Shown here piece after piece: positions 12,304-24,904 of a stretch of DNA of 64,000 nt. How positions within the stretch are numbered: position 1 is the first letter of the stretch; every line of letters begins with the position of its first letter. The stretch is from Melanocharis versteri (lineage: Eukaryota; Chordata; Aves; Passeriformes; Melanocharitidae). Location of the stretch: assembly GCA_013397845.1 (NCBI GenBank), contig VZTG01001879.1, positions 310,001 through 374,000 on the forward strand. Direction: 5' to 3'. The notes beneath the pieces are model-generated. The model was not told the origin of the DNA, made no database searches, and was given only the letters and a program-made list of their open reading frames with translations. The translations under genes and the position numbers were made by a program.

Positions 12304-15300
12304 ATACAATGCTTAGGATGCCAGTTGCTAAGCTAGAGGAGTTGGTGGTGTGAGGCTTGAGATGCATGCAGACAAAACAACCTTCTTACTGTTGTGTATG
12401 GGAAAAGAAGTGGGGCCTGGCAATCATGCAGCAGGAAGTAATAATCAAGCACAGAGCAGTCTGGGGAAGTAGCTGGAACAAAGAATCAACAGGGAGATGA
12501 GAGAGGACCACAAAGCAGGTCTCAAGGCAGGGAAGATGGGGAACAAGTCACGAAGAGGTGCAGGTTTTTCAGGCAAAGGAATAATCCAGTTAAGACAGGA
12601 ACGATGAAAGGAGATGGACACAACGATCATAAATGGTTGAAGTGAGCTGTGTTGCCAAGGTGCTTGGTAAAGGGGAATTACAGTTAAAAGGACCTTCACA
12701 TATCCCAGCTACAGTCTCTTTTGTCACTTACTCATGCTGAGTCATCACCCAGCTTATTTTACTTACTAAACTGACAAAGCCTTAACAGTAATTGAAAGGC
12801 TGAATGGTTTTAATTTTACAATATCTTGTGATATCAGTAGGCAGAAACACAACTCACTCTACAGAGAATTTTTATGAGGTTCAGTTCCATTAATTTTTTT
12901 CCCCCTGAAAGAGGCAGGAGCTTTATATGCAGGATATGCCAAATGGAAAGCAGCCAGCTGGAGACCCTGAGTTTTGCCAAATTCCAGGTACTCTGACATG
13001 CTGCAAAGGAGCTGAGCAGGGACCATAAATGGCAAACAGGAGGTGTTTGAAATCTACCTCAGCTCTGAACAAGCTTCACAGGAATCTCTCTGACTTCATA
13101 AAACAATTCTGACAAATTAGCAATTTCCAAGCAATAATAAGCAGTCTCTCAATCCCTCAAACCGCACATCACATTTAAAAGCAATTCTAGATCCATGCAG
13201 CTTATGCTAGGCTGAAGTCGGTATCAGTCAAAAGGCTGCTAGGCTTAAATTTATTAGTGCCACTGCTGGCTGAAGTGAAAACCCAAACTACTGCAATGCA
13301 TTGCTGGAGTGTGTTCTAAGGATGATGAGATTATTTATCTTCTGCTAAACTCTAACAATTTAGCTGAGTGCAGTTTGACCAATTTGGATGGTGCATCCAT
13401 TCCAACCAAAACGCAATGCTTTTTATAAAAACATCGTGTTCTGGGCGATGACAGCCCTGTGTCTTGTTCACTGTAATATATGTACTGCAGAGGTTGAGAT
13501 AACTGCTCTGAACAAACAGAATGAAGATGTTGTTATCTAATATTGGTATTCTGAAGGGCGGAGGGGTGAATGAATGTCACTCTGGGAGCATGCCTTATTT
13601 CTCTGCTGGTAAAGCAGACTAATACGGAAAATCTCATACCGCATTGCTTTTTCCCATATGTCTGTCTGGAGTTGTAGCCTTCTCTTTTACTGTCAGATTA
13701 TTTTCTTCAATACTGGCTTGAATTCAGTGATTATACATATATATAGGGACATAAACATAAATGCTTCATAAAGTAATTAATATTTTTGATAGTTTAGAAA
13801 CTGAAAAGCAAGAAGGGATTTGGAAAAGTAGACAGAACATAACTCTTTCTTAGCCCATTATTCTTCTAAGAAAGCAGTAGCTGGAAATATTATTTTGCTG
13901 GGTTTTACACATTTTAAATAGTGGTAAAAGGAATGGCATATTTTTTTAATTTCATGAATGAGTGAAGAAAACTGCTGTGAATGGTAGTCAGTCACAAGAA
14001 CTAATGGTTCCAAACTTCAACAGGAAAAGCAAGGTCAACCATTTTGGTTTTTTCCTCAATATTAATTCTGCTCCATCCTATGAAGGTGCTACATCTAATA
14101 TTCATATTCATATGGATTTTAAATATGTTTTCCACAGGTTTTAGAAAAGAAAATGTGGAGGTGGAAACATTCCCTGTGAGTTTCCTGACACTCCCCATCC
14201 AGTCAGTATTATCTCTGTGACGCCTGCCTGTGAAACGCCCCACTGCATCCTGGTTGAACACAAGACCACTCCTTTCTTCCCGGTCTGAAGCTATCAGTGC
14301 TGCTCTACAGTCATAAACAAATGGTTTCGGTCCAGCTGAGGACGGTGGGTAAAGATCTTGCTATACCAAGCTTGATTTCTCAGGGTCTGGTGGGTTTGGG
14401 ACAAGTGACAAGAGGAATGCTGTGACAAAAGTGACAAGAAATGCCGTGTGCTGTAACGAAGCAGAGCAGGCCTCCCTGTGGTTAACTGCATCCTGCCACT
14501 GGCTGGACTGGAGTGCAGGTTACCAGGTGTCACCAATGTTAAAGTAGTGACCTTTTAGCTTATGGACCTCTGCCATCTGCCTCTACGCCGTGCTGTGCCT
14601 TTTCTGAGCTTTAAAACAGTCTGCAGATAAGTTAATGTACCTGTCATCTTGCCCCCAGTGAGATTTGTGCCTGGTCTTTCTCTCCAGTAATGCTGCTCAC
14701 ATTTTACAGTTTTGATTCCCTCATATTGTAGATTTAGTTTTATTTTTCTGCAGATATTCCCCGGGGCCAAAACAGAAGGAAGGGGAAATCTTTGCTGCAA
14801 AAGTCTTATATTTATGAGGCTTATGATGACAGGGAGGGGGAAGATCCTTGAAAAAGAACTCCAGTTGTTTTTAAATCTTTGTTCATATTTTAAAATGATC
14901 TGTGGAACGCAGACTTGTGCTTATAAAAAACAAACACAAAATCTTGTGATGTTATTAATAAAGTAGGTGGCTCATCTTTCAAAATCCCATTTTAGCCAGG
15001 CAGTGATTTTCAATGAAACCTGACGTGTTCATTTTAGCCAAACTTAGCAGCCCCCAAGGCCTGTTGAAAGTCATTTGAAAAAAGCCTTCTTAACAGATCA
15101 GTTTTCTTTGCTGAAGCTGTAGCATCTCCTGTTTTTGTAAAGATTTGTTTCTTTTACATCGGTGTTAGTTGAGCAGCAAGCTGACGCTGGTGACACAGAT
15201 TAACAAAGTAGGCTAGTTATACAACATAGAAGAACGATACATCCTGGAAGCCATTTAGTTAGCACCTTTATATATTGGCAACTACATTTTCCTTTTTCCA

Positions 15301-15753
15301 TTTATTGTAGAGAATTAATACTTGTGAATCTATTGGCATAATTGATGTCAGCTGGGGAATTGGAGCCAGCCTTGCAAATATGTTAATTATCACTGCAAAT
15401 GATAGAAAGCACTGGGACAAATCCAGATCTAGTTTGAATCCATTGACTTCTCTGAGCTCATAGAGTATTTTCCATGTTAAACACATGATTTTGTTCAAAA
15501 ATGCCTCCCAGACTCCTGGCTCACATTTTATTAAGAAAGACAGTCTGCTAGCTGCCCATTAAGATACTCTGCTTGACAGAGTGAATAAGCAGTCATACTT
15601 TTTGAACAAGTATGGCTATTTACTTATAGCTATGTGAGCAGAATAATAATGAGTTAAGAAATTCTGATGAAAGGCATTGCTTTTGTGGTCTTGCTTCCAG
15701 TGCAGAATGAGAAAAGGATGTTTTTGGTTGAGCTCAGCTATGGATTTTGTCTC
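12304..15753. other. AT-rich non-coding DNA, no gene recognised
   Basis: There is no recognisable protein, RNA or repeat family. Short frames on both strands around 13.96-14.97 kb (60-86 residues) overlap each other and carry no motif. A good isolated 3' splice-site pattern (TTTTATTTTTCTGCAG) ends near 14753, but no convincing donor follows it within a normal exon length, so I do not call an exon. Confidence 0.65.
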
Positions 15754-15809
15754 AAAAAAAAAGAAAACAAACCAAAAAAAACCTAACCAAAAAAAAAAAA
15801 AAAAAAAAA
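15754..15809 (+). repeat. A-rich low-complexity tract
   Basis: This is an almost pure A tract interrupted by a few G and C bases, with a run of more than 20 A near its 3' end. It lies just 5' of the CR1 reverse-transcriptase fragment. A poly-A tail on a plus-strand element would be 3', so it is not that element's tail. It could be a remnant of another insertion or simple-sequence expansion. Confidence 0.85.
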
Positions 15810-15879
15810 GGCACGGATCTTTCTTTCCTCCTCCATCTCCACAGTCTCATTTTAGTCAGAAGGGTGATCTGCAGATCCT

Positions 15880-16122
15880 ACATACCTGCCAGCCTGATCT
15901 GGGTGCTAGGGAAGTCATGGAGCAAATCATCTTGAGTGCCACCATGAGACATGTGCAGGGCAACCAGGAGATGAGGCTCAGCCAGCACGGGTTTATGAAA
16001 GACAGGTCCTGTTTGACTAACCTGATGTTCTTCTGTGGCAAGGTGACCCTCTTAGTAGATGAGGAAAAGGCTGTGGATGTTGTCTACCTGGACTTTAGTA
16101 ATGCCTTTGACACTGTGGAACT
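15880..16122 (+). mobile_element. CR1 LINE fragment: reverse-transcriptase part of ORF2
   Basis: In one uninterrupted frame the sequence encodes a block typical of the CR1 non-LTR retrotransposon reverse transcriptase: VMEQIIL, then LSQHGFMKDRSCLTNL, then VDVVYLDFSNAFDTV. These correspond to early conserved RT motifs of the CR1 clade (usually QHGF.KG.SCLTNL and YLDFSKAFDTV). The catalytic FADD-type motif lies further 3' in full elements and is absent, because similarity stops shortly after FDTV. The copy is therefore truncated on both sides and cannot be autonomous. The open frame runs on to about 16315 by chance, giving a 212-residue ORF that should not be mistaken for a host gene. Confidence 0.88.
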
Positions 16123-17711
16123 TGTATCTTTCCCCTGTGCGCAGTTTAAGCAGATGCTGCGTGGGATGAACACAGCGCTGGTGTCAGCAGGAGGGCCTGA
16201 ACTCTTCCCCTGCATCTTTCCAGATTTGGGGATGTGGGCATGGTTTGAAGGGCTCAGTAGAGTCATCACACACCTCCTTAGAGCTGTAGAGCATGACAGC
16301 TCTGGCTCTTGTTAGACGTGGCATCTGGATTTCTCCTCAAACTCTTGGTACTGCCAAAGTGAATTTTTTATGTATCCTACATGGTGAGTGGGAGCCAACA
16401 ATTTGCAGAAGTTCTCCCAGTCAACCTGCTACTTGTAAGAGATGCTTACCAAGCCATAGGATGAATATTGATTGAGCTTCTGAAAAGCTTCCACAGCAGG
16501 AATTGGACGCAACAAAAGCTGGCTAGGTGTTCGAAATGTCATGTATTTTCCACAGACAGCAAATAATGTTCCTTTTTCAGCTGTAAAATCAGTGTCTCAG
16601 AGCTTTGCATAGAAGGAGAGGACTAAGGTTAACTCCTGAAGGATCATGTATAGGACTTTCCACTTGACTCATAGCTGCTCCATCAAGAATAAATCACAAA
16701 GGTGCCTACCATCTGAATTAAACCCTACATATATCAAATAGCACTGAAAGCAATGGAATCTTAAAGTATATGATGTATGAGTAGAGAGCAACATGAACTA
16801 GAAAGTAGAAAAAAGTCTGGAAAGCTGTATTCTGAAAGAGAAATGAGTCCTGGTGTCTCATAGCAAGCACTTGAATTCACAAGTCACTTCTGTATCAAAT
16901 ACACAGAAAAAAATCTTCAAAGTGGCACTGTTTCTGCATCTGGCTTCTGAAATTCCTCATTTTGTGTCTAAACTTAGGTACTGAGTGCAGTGTGCATTGA
17001 GAATTTTCTTGCACAGTTTTCAGAATAATTATCATAATGAATTCAGTAACCCTCTCTTAATGTGGTTATCATTCTTCCCTGGTTTCAACAGGAAATTATA
17101 AGTTAATTTGAGCAGAGCTTTTTTTATATGTTAACATTGTATAAGAGGGTCCATCTAAGGCTCACAACTTGAGGATTTTGCCATGATCTGATAATAAATG
17201 ATGAAGCTGGAATGCCCATGTTGAGGAAGGAAATACTTCAATTTGACAATACAATGATAATTTTCTCCTGCATTAAGATGAACTTTTTTTTACAACATTA
17301 TTTAGCTCGTGCTATGTCCATTGGTTTCTCTGCAGATAAGTGTTGACATTCCTTTCTGATGTGCAGCCGTCTTTTGGTTTGACACTTCAGCTCTGTAAGA
17401 GCTACTACCTATAGAAAATGTACATTTCAACTAGAAGAGATCAATCCTAGGCAACTTTCTTTTTTCATATTGTTTTGCTTGCCTGACCTGTTTTTCTTTT
17501 GTTTGGTTTTTTTTCCTGGTGGTGTTTTTTTTCAAAGTTATTACTCCATGCCAGCAATTTTATAATGACAGACTCTTCCCTTTCCTGTTAGTTTATATTT
17601 AGTACTGAGAAATTTCCCACATACATATCTGTAAATTGTGAAAAACAGCCCTTTTCTACCAGGTATATATTTTAAGGTATCTTTAAGTAAAACAAAGATA
17701 CTCTCTTTTCG
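16123..17711. other. AT-rich sequence between two CR1 fragments, no gene recognised
   Basis: A GC-richer tail (16123-16330) directly after the CR1 RT fragment is not recognised. The remainder is AT-rich unique sequence. In a full CR1 the RT block and the ORF2 C-terminus are separated by coding DNA that is clearly missing here, so the flanking fragments are either separate insertions or one old copy whose middle was replaced. Confidence 0.6.
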
Positions 17712-18237
17712 GCACTTGTGAAGCCACATCTGCAGTGCTGGATTCAGTTCTGGGTTCCCCAATACAACAGAGAGATGGAATTGCAGGAGAAAATCCATCA
17801 AAATGTCACTGAGATGATGAAGAAATTGGAGCTTCTCTCTTATGACTAAAGACTAAGACAACTGTGGCTGTTCATCCTGGAGAGGATAAGGCTTAGGAGC
17901 ATCTTTTAAATGCACGTAAACACCTGAAGGGAGGGCACAAAGACAACAGAGTCAGGTTTTTTCAGGTGTGCCCAGTGACAAGAGTCAATGGTCACAAGCT
18001 GAAACACAAGAGATTCTCTCTGAACATTAGAAAACACTGTGAGGATGATGGAGTGCCAGCACAAGCTGCCCAGGGAGTTTTTGGAGTCTCTATCCTTGGA
18101 GATATTCAAAAGTTGTCTGTGGAGGGTTCTGGGCTGCCCTGCTCTAGGTGGCCCTGCTTGAGCAGGGGGTTTGAGCAAGGTGACCTCCCCAGTCCCCTTC
18201 TGACCTCAGCCGTTCTGTGGTTCTGTGATTCTGTGAA
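17712..18237 (+). mobile_element. CR1 LINE 3' end (ORF2 C-terminus and 3' UTR)
   Basis: The 5' part encodes a decayed CR1 ORF2 C-terminus (compare CWIQFWVPQYNREMEL with the usual YCVQFWAPQYKRDMELL). The 3' UTR follows with its characteristic phrases: GCCCAGTGACAAGAG near 17970, a degenerate gain of the GTGAGGATGAT... segment, CTGCCCAGGGAGTTTTTGGAG, GGAGATATTCAAAA and CTGCTTGAGCAGGGGGTT. It ends in the CR1 terminal repeats TTCTGTGG TTCTGTGATTCTGTGAA. The element is 5'-truncated, as most CR1 copies are. It is inactive and has several substitutions relative to the family pattern. Confidence 0.95.
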
Positions 18238-18458
18238 ATGCCAAACTTCACGATTTTGGGCTGAAAGCAAAAATCTCTGGTATCTCAGAAACACAGCCAT
18301 GCTGACCTTCTAACAAATTTAGCATCACTGGAATGCTACAGTCTTTTGTTGTTTCTGTTTCCATCTTCTTTCTCAAGGCATATATGTATACGTTGTAGTA
18401 AATTCTGGATTTTTAAACAGCTGCCTTTATATTCTTGATGACCTATACAGAAGGACAT
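18238..18458. other. Unique sequence, nothing recognised
   Basis: Short AT-rich stretch between the CR1 3' end and the simple repeats. No gene or element is visible. Confidence 0.6.
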
Positions 18459-18520
18459 TTTCTTCTTCTTCTTTTGCTTTTCATGCTTTTCATGCTTTTC
18501 ATGCTTTTCATGCTTTTCAT
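18459..18520 (+). repeat. TTC tract plus 9-bp minisatellite (GCTTTTCAT)5
   Basis: A TTC-rich stretch (18459-18475) runs directly into five perfect tandem copies of GCTTTTCAT (18476-18520). Because the unit is three codons long, it gives artificial open frames encoding MLF repeats on one strand and HEK repeats on the other. The perfect identity of the copies suggests recent expansion, so the locus is probably length-polymorphic. Confidence 0.95.
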
Positions 18521-21500
18521 GCAAATTAGTTTGAACATGATAAAGATGTTTATCAGATTCTCGGAGACAGATGTGGATTTACTGGGAGGTGCAGAGGCTA
18601 CAGCCTTTCCTCTCTTGAGGTGCCTCTCGATACAGCACACCTGAACCTTTATGTGGAGGCTTCTTTGCACCTCCCAAGTCCAAACCAGTTGAATCCATCA
18701 CTTTACTTATGCTTAGCCACCTGAGACCTTCAGATCCCCAAAGTGCTGTCAGACACCTACATCCAGCTATTTATTTATTTAGAGTTATGGTAGTTGCACA
18801 AGCAAATGTAGTTCTCGTCTAAGAGGCTTTGCTGATTACAAGCGCTGCTTACTCACAGAAAGGTAATTTACTGCCTGCAGGGCAGAACTCGGATATACCC
18901 AAGCTTCCTGGACAGCTAAATGGATCGTTCCATTCCAGTGCTCATTCACTTGCTGGCCTCTCTCAGACTGTTTGCAAAAGCACTTATCCTGCAAATGCTT
19001 ACTCATGTAAGCTATAATACTCTAATCAGAAAGTAAGTGGGGCTTGGAGACGTTAAGATTTTTTTTTTTTTTAGTGAGTAAGCACTTTCAGGGCAAAACC
19101 CAAGGGCATCAGAAACGATGATAATTTTCTGCATAGTACATTGTCTATTTTTATCTTGAAGTCTGGATCTTTACATAACTTTCTATTAAATTGTTTGAGA
19201 TCTTCCCTTCCTAGATCAGTCGAAGCCCAATAGGCAGACATTCTTATGCTTCAAAGCATTTTCTAATGACTCCCTATAAAATGAAATGAAACATTAGCCT
19301 GAATTATAGCTGTGATCTGCTTCTAAGTTCCTTTTAAAGCACTAAATTATATCCTGGCAGTGGCTGTGTCCTTTCTTCTGTCCCTCTGAATCTCACTTTA
19401 AGCTTATCAAATAACTGCTTTAACAAAAGTTGGCATTGAGGTTCATGACTTGTCTTTTTAAAATAAGATTGTTTACAAATGTCTTCCCAGCACCTAAAAA
19501 CTTACATGAAAGTGCACTTTTTCATCTCCAAGGATGAAGAAGAAACTGAAGATGTGCCCATGCAGGGGCAGCTTTGTCTCAAAGACTGAAAGATAGTCAT
19601 CAAAGCAAAAAATTCACTAATTTGAGGAAGTGGAGGACTGTGAACTACCCAGGCAGACATTAACTGGTATGTATATGCTTGACTTGCTGCTGCTGCTGCT
19701 ATTACCAGTCTTTTTAATAGTACTCTGACTGCCTCTAAAAGCAAGTTTCTTGTAAGAATGCTTTCATATCTCAAACAGTTCTGGTGATTTCACTCTTCAG
19801 CTATTTTCCTCCTTCAGCAGTTAAACAGTCTTTATGAAACTCGAACTCCAGAAACATTAAAGCAAAGGGTGATGTTTTGCCAAGCCATATGTTCTTCAAT
19901 GGTGTATTTTATGAAGCTGATAATAAATACTTTAAGGCATAGTAGCTAAAAAAAATTCCAACCTAATGTAAGCAGGCACAATTCCAGTGATTTCAACATT
20001 AACATTAGGGATGAATTTAACTGTATTTTCACTCAGGACTGGGTAGAGTGTTCAAACTGCGTAGGTTTCATTGACATTATATGTTGGGCTGGAATTTAGA
20101 CTAAAATTGCATTTTTTTTTTCCACTCTACTCAATTTAAGAATTACTTCACTCTATTTCCAGCTTTATTGCTTTGCAGAAGTATTAAAATACTGATATGA
20201 AGTGTTCACTAGGTATAAAACCTTGGCTGGTATTTGATCATTTTCCTATCTCAACAGCTTTTTAAAGAAATTGTTCACCTGCAAACATTCTAATCCTCTT
20301 TTACATGAATAATAAACTTAAACCTCTAAAACATGCACTATTCTACATAAAAACACCAACTGTAGGCCATAAAATGACTGTTCAATTGAACCATAAATTT
20401 CAATACCAGGTAATCCCCAAGTAGGCAAAGCTTTTAGTCTTGCTACTTGGTATCCCAGGGAAATATAGATAACCTCAGACAGTTAAAGCAGTGGTGTTTC
20501 CTTTATACTCGTAGAAATATGCTGCACAGATATTGCTTATCTAAGCTTTGGTGAGGAGAGAACAGATAGCTTGGACTGCCAGGCTGAGCATCAGTCTTAC
20601 TCAGTCACCTGCTTTTTCTCCGTGCAGAAAGTTGTTTTTGGAGGTGGCTCATTCTGCCTTCTCTTTCCTTAGATGTGAAACAAAAAGGTTCTCATTGTTG
20701 GTGGATTATAAGTTGTTCAAAACTTCCTTTTGTTCTCATTCCTTCACTGAACATCTAATTTCTCTTTCTTTCCTAGACTGTATTCTATACTGCACTCCAT
20801 CACTTTAAATAGATATCTGAGATGCGAGGTGATGATATGAGGGTAAAACTCATCCTTACAGTTTAAATACTCTTTTCACATTATTTGAAATTTTTGGATT
20901 GGAATTACAATTAAAAAAATCTATTTATGTCAGGAAACTATAATCTCATCATAGCCAGAATTGAGAGGGTATCATGGCATATTTCTGACTTTAGTTTTGG
21001 CTTTCAGATAACCAGAAATTTTTATGTGAATTGCAACATTTAAGAAAAGGTTTTAAAATCCTTGTAAAACTTCAGATTTTTAATTTCCATTCTTCCTAAG
21101 GATGTCAACATGAAAGAAGAAAGATAGAGGGAAATGGCCCTTACTGGCATTTTGCTCTTTAAAATTAATGTTGTATTAAATGGAGTAATGTGTTAAAATG
21201 CCATAAGCAGACAAACTAAACTCGTTGATCAAAGGATACTTTTTAATGTGTGCAGGGAAATTTACAGCACACCTGTCATTTTAACAGCATTAAAGAAGTT
21301 TCAGGAATATTAAATCCTTAAGTAATTTATCTTTAAAAAAAAATCTGTTTTTCCCTTCAGATTCTTAAAAAGGAGGTTATAAACATGCTATAGAATTAAT
21401 AATGAATCATTAGATATTTAGCTTTGATCATTATCTTATGACTATATAATATTTTGGTTTCTTGTCACATAACTGAATATGTTTACTTGTGTTATTGTGT

Positions 21501-24500
21501 GCCAAGTCATTTCATGATACCATGAATTTTGATAGGAAAGTTATGGTAAGTATTTGGAAAGAAGAGATTGCCCTCAATATTACAACAGTATCTTTATTCT
21601 TCTCTAAAACCTATTGAGGGATCCTTACAAAATAGTTCTGGGCTAATTTTATCACTGATGTAGAAATGAACAAGATATCAAGGAAATAATAGACTACTGA
21701 TATCTGTGGACAGGAAAGACCTACAGGGGAGCTGAAAATTATAAGTATTGCTTATAACAGTAGCTAATGACTACCTCCTAAACTAATCAAAAGCATTATT
21801 AAATTTTTGGACATTTAAAAATATTGTCCTAATTTGTTTTTATCCTCTGAATAATGAAATACAGAATTTTTCCCAATGTCATTCAGTTTCTTAAATCCCC
21901 TGAATTATAAATCTATCTGTGCTACCTGCGTGACTCCAAAATCACACTGCTTGGAGTCAGAGAGGTTGAGAAAAGAAGTTGTGTTATAAAAGAGACCAGA
22001 AAAGATTTAGAGAGAAAAATAAATACATAAAAATCAAGTAAAAGTTACTTGTAACTCTTGCAGATGAGAAAAATTTTAAGAGTAAGAAAAGAACTCTGAA
22101 AAATGTCACTAGCAATCAGTTTTGCCAATGTAACAGATGCAGTCTTGGTCCTCCTCCTTGGCAAATGGCAGAAATGGCATTGACACTGATAGGGCCAATA
22201 TTTCACTCAATGCCCTGATGCAAGCCTGACACAATAATCAACCAACTCACACTGCACCCAGCTGGACTTTTACCACTGACTTCACTGCAGCAGTATTGAA
22301 CCTTTTGCCCTTGGGCCATGAGGCTGAAGTCAATGAGATATCTGCTTTAAATTAGGTCATGTATTCCAGTGTTGTTTGTTTGGGATTTTTTTCTTACGGC
22401 TACGTCAGGGTCAGATCCATAGTATGGCACAGAAGTGGAACAATCAGCTTTCAGCGTACACATTAAGGTGCGCATAGATGTGATGCTGTGTTACAGATTC
22501 GATCAATCTGAGCTTATTTTGGCTGTGATGTAATTTCCATTGGTCCCAGTGAAAAAAATAGTAGAAATAAATCTGGCCTATTTTTCCTCTATCAGAACAA
22601 ATATAGGATTTAGTAAATAAAAAAAAAACCTGAAGAAAGAAGATTGGCTTGATGTTGCTTTTCGAATTTGCTTTGAAACAGTTCAACTAATGTAGATTTG
22701 TAATCTGTAGTCAAAATCAGTGTTAAGAAAGCTGAACACTATGTTTGCTGTCTTAAATATTAAAATAAAAACACTGGAAGTTAAAGATCATCTAGTAATA
22801 ATGTGTAATTTACATGAGCATATTAGTTTTGTTTAGAAGTGAAAACTTCGGTGTAATAGAGCCTCTTTTCAAAGGAAAATGTAGCCTAAAGGGTGTGGAC
22901 CACACTTCATTTTAAAAGCCTAGGAGAATGTCTCACTGAGATTCTTACGAATTTTGCTGATTTTTTAGAATGTATCAATGGAAAAGTACTAAAATGTAAC
23001 GTAAGAAAAATGCCAACATTTCTAATTGTTGTTCTTCTGTGCATATGTGTGTGTGAAAATACACACAGAATCTGTGACATCCAACAGCATATTTTTGCAT
23101 AATGATGATTCTATATTCATTTCTGTAGCTGCAAGTGGAGCACTTTTAAAATAGAAATAAGTAGCATTTTAGTATTTCTGTTTTACTTTAAGGGCAATAA
23201 TTGTCATTGCCATGGTTTTTGAAGATACATAGCATACATTATCAAGTACTTAAGTGGTGTACTTTGACACTATATGTGAAGAGGAGAATATGTAGTCCAA
23301 TATGATAATTATAGGGAAAAAAGCCAACCCAGCTAACAGTAAACATCTAATTTGCAAAGGAAGACCCACTGGGAAAAGATAGACTAGATTGTGTGATTGG
23401 ATTTTTCAGAGAAAACTTTTTTTTAAATTACTTTTTATATTTATTTAGTTTGATTATTATATTTATTTTGATTAAACAGTCAGTGCTTGCAGATTGTTCT
23501 CCATTAGCAAGTCTAATTTTCATTTTTCTCTCTCTACTGAACCCATTTTCCTCTGGTCCTCTGTTTTGTACTGCATTCGTATGACCTCTTTCACTTTTAT
23601 TTTACAAGCTGTGGGAGAACAGAAGAAATTATCTCTGTTCTCTGTTTTCCGTAAGGACATGTTAACCCTGAGCACTGGAGCCTGATGCCAATCTCCTTGA
23701 ATCAGTGTGGGTTTGAACAGATAAAGATGTACAGTGCAGCATTTTACCAGCACACTGGCACAAAAGCTGTTTGCACAGCACTGCTGCACCATTCTGAGCC
23801 TTGATCTACCCTCATAAGTTGCTAGGCTGGGTCTCAAATTCCTTATTGCTCCTGGCTACCGGGTGTGACACCAGCTCAGCTCAGCTCTAGCTCATCTATG
23901 TACTCCGAATATGCGTAAAAAGCAGGAAGCTACCAAACCTATGTAAAATCTTGTTTCCTGTTGAACGAAGCCATGTCCAATACATGTCTTTCATATCCTA
24001 CAGCAACATTATCTCTGCAGAACGCCACCTGTACTAACTCCACTGTGCAGTATAATTAAAAACACATTCATGTCATATAGGCCTCATGAAAACCTATAAA
24101 CACTTTAAGTCAGAGGGATTCCTCTAAATCTAGTCATAAAAAGATTCTCTCTCTGACAGTGTATTCTACAGGAGGTTTCTCTTTGCTGAAAAACATGCTT
24201 TGGCTTGAAGAAATTGGCAAAGAGTGAAGTTGGGTGAGTTGAGGCTCATTGAAGCATCCTTGTAAACAGAAAGATTAATGTATGGCCTTATTTAAACCAA
24301 GCCTGGTTACCCATTTTAGGAATATCCCAAAAGAGCTGAGAGTGTTGTTGTTCAGATGAATGCGCCTGTACTTGATGCTCAGACACACAAATGTTTTTGA
24401 CATTGTACCCACTGCAGATTTTGGATGGAAATCTCACAACTTACAGGTGAGGGTTTCTTGGATGCCTGATAAGGAATATACTTTCCCTGGAACCTTGGAG

Positions 24501-24867
24501 AAAACACACTCCTCGGTGATTCTGTATTGAGCCTGGTATTTGTGAAGTCATGAAAGTGACTCCTATGCTTAGACTGTGGAAAGTTAAGAGTATTCTAATA
24601 CAAAAGGAAACCCCAATTACTAGGCAAAAGGCATACAGAGCTCCAGAGCAGTGCATTAAGCTGTAGAAAACTGTACAAGCTGAGATAAAGGCTAGGATAA
24701 GGAAAAGGATAGAGGTATTGCAATGAATAACATTACTGTGCAGGAAGTTTAAATATTTGGTTGACACATATCATGAACCAAAAGAATAGCAAAATCCCTA
24801 GCTCTAGGCATAATAACAAGGAAGAATGGCTAATATTGAAATGTATGTTTGGACTAACCACCTAAAG
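18521..24867. other. AT-rich non-coding DNA, no gene recognised
   Basis: Short frames only (up to 105 residues, minus strand 23520-23837), none with a recognisable domain. A T run is at about 19058-19072. A small TGTGTGT/ACACACA hairpin lies near 23050-23070. The GC-richer patch at about 22140-22340 contains phrases resembling very old tetrapod repeats, but not clearly enough to name. Confidence 0.65.
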
Positions 24868-24904
24868 GCAAAAGGTGACTTTTTGCAAAAGGTGACTTTT
24901 TGCA
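24868..24904 (+). repeat. 17-bp tandem duplication
   Basis: The unit GCAAAAGGTGACTTTTT occurs twice without spacer (24868-24884 and 24885-24901), followed by a further GCA. Each unit is itself nearly palindromic (AAAAGGTGACTTTT), so the pair can form alternative hairpins. It lies inside a 98-residue plus-strand frame without recognisable features. Confidence 0.9.

Noticed and set aside
15677..16315. 212-residue plus-strand ORF as a host gene
   Set aside because: The middle is a CR1 reverse-transcriptase fragment, the N-terminal lysine run is the A tract, and the C-terminal part is chance read-through.
18476..18520. Possible CRISPR-like regular repeats here and at 50161-50200
   Set aside because: They are head-to-tail tandem repeats without spacers, in a vertebrate-type genome.
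18435..18670. Small repeat-peptide ORFs (MLF repeats on plus, MKS and HEK repeats on minus)
   Set aside because: Produced by the 9-bp minisatellite, whose unit is three codons long.
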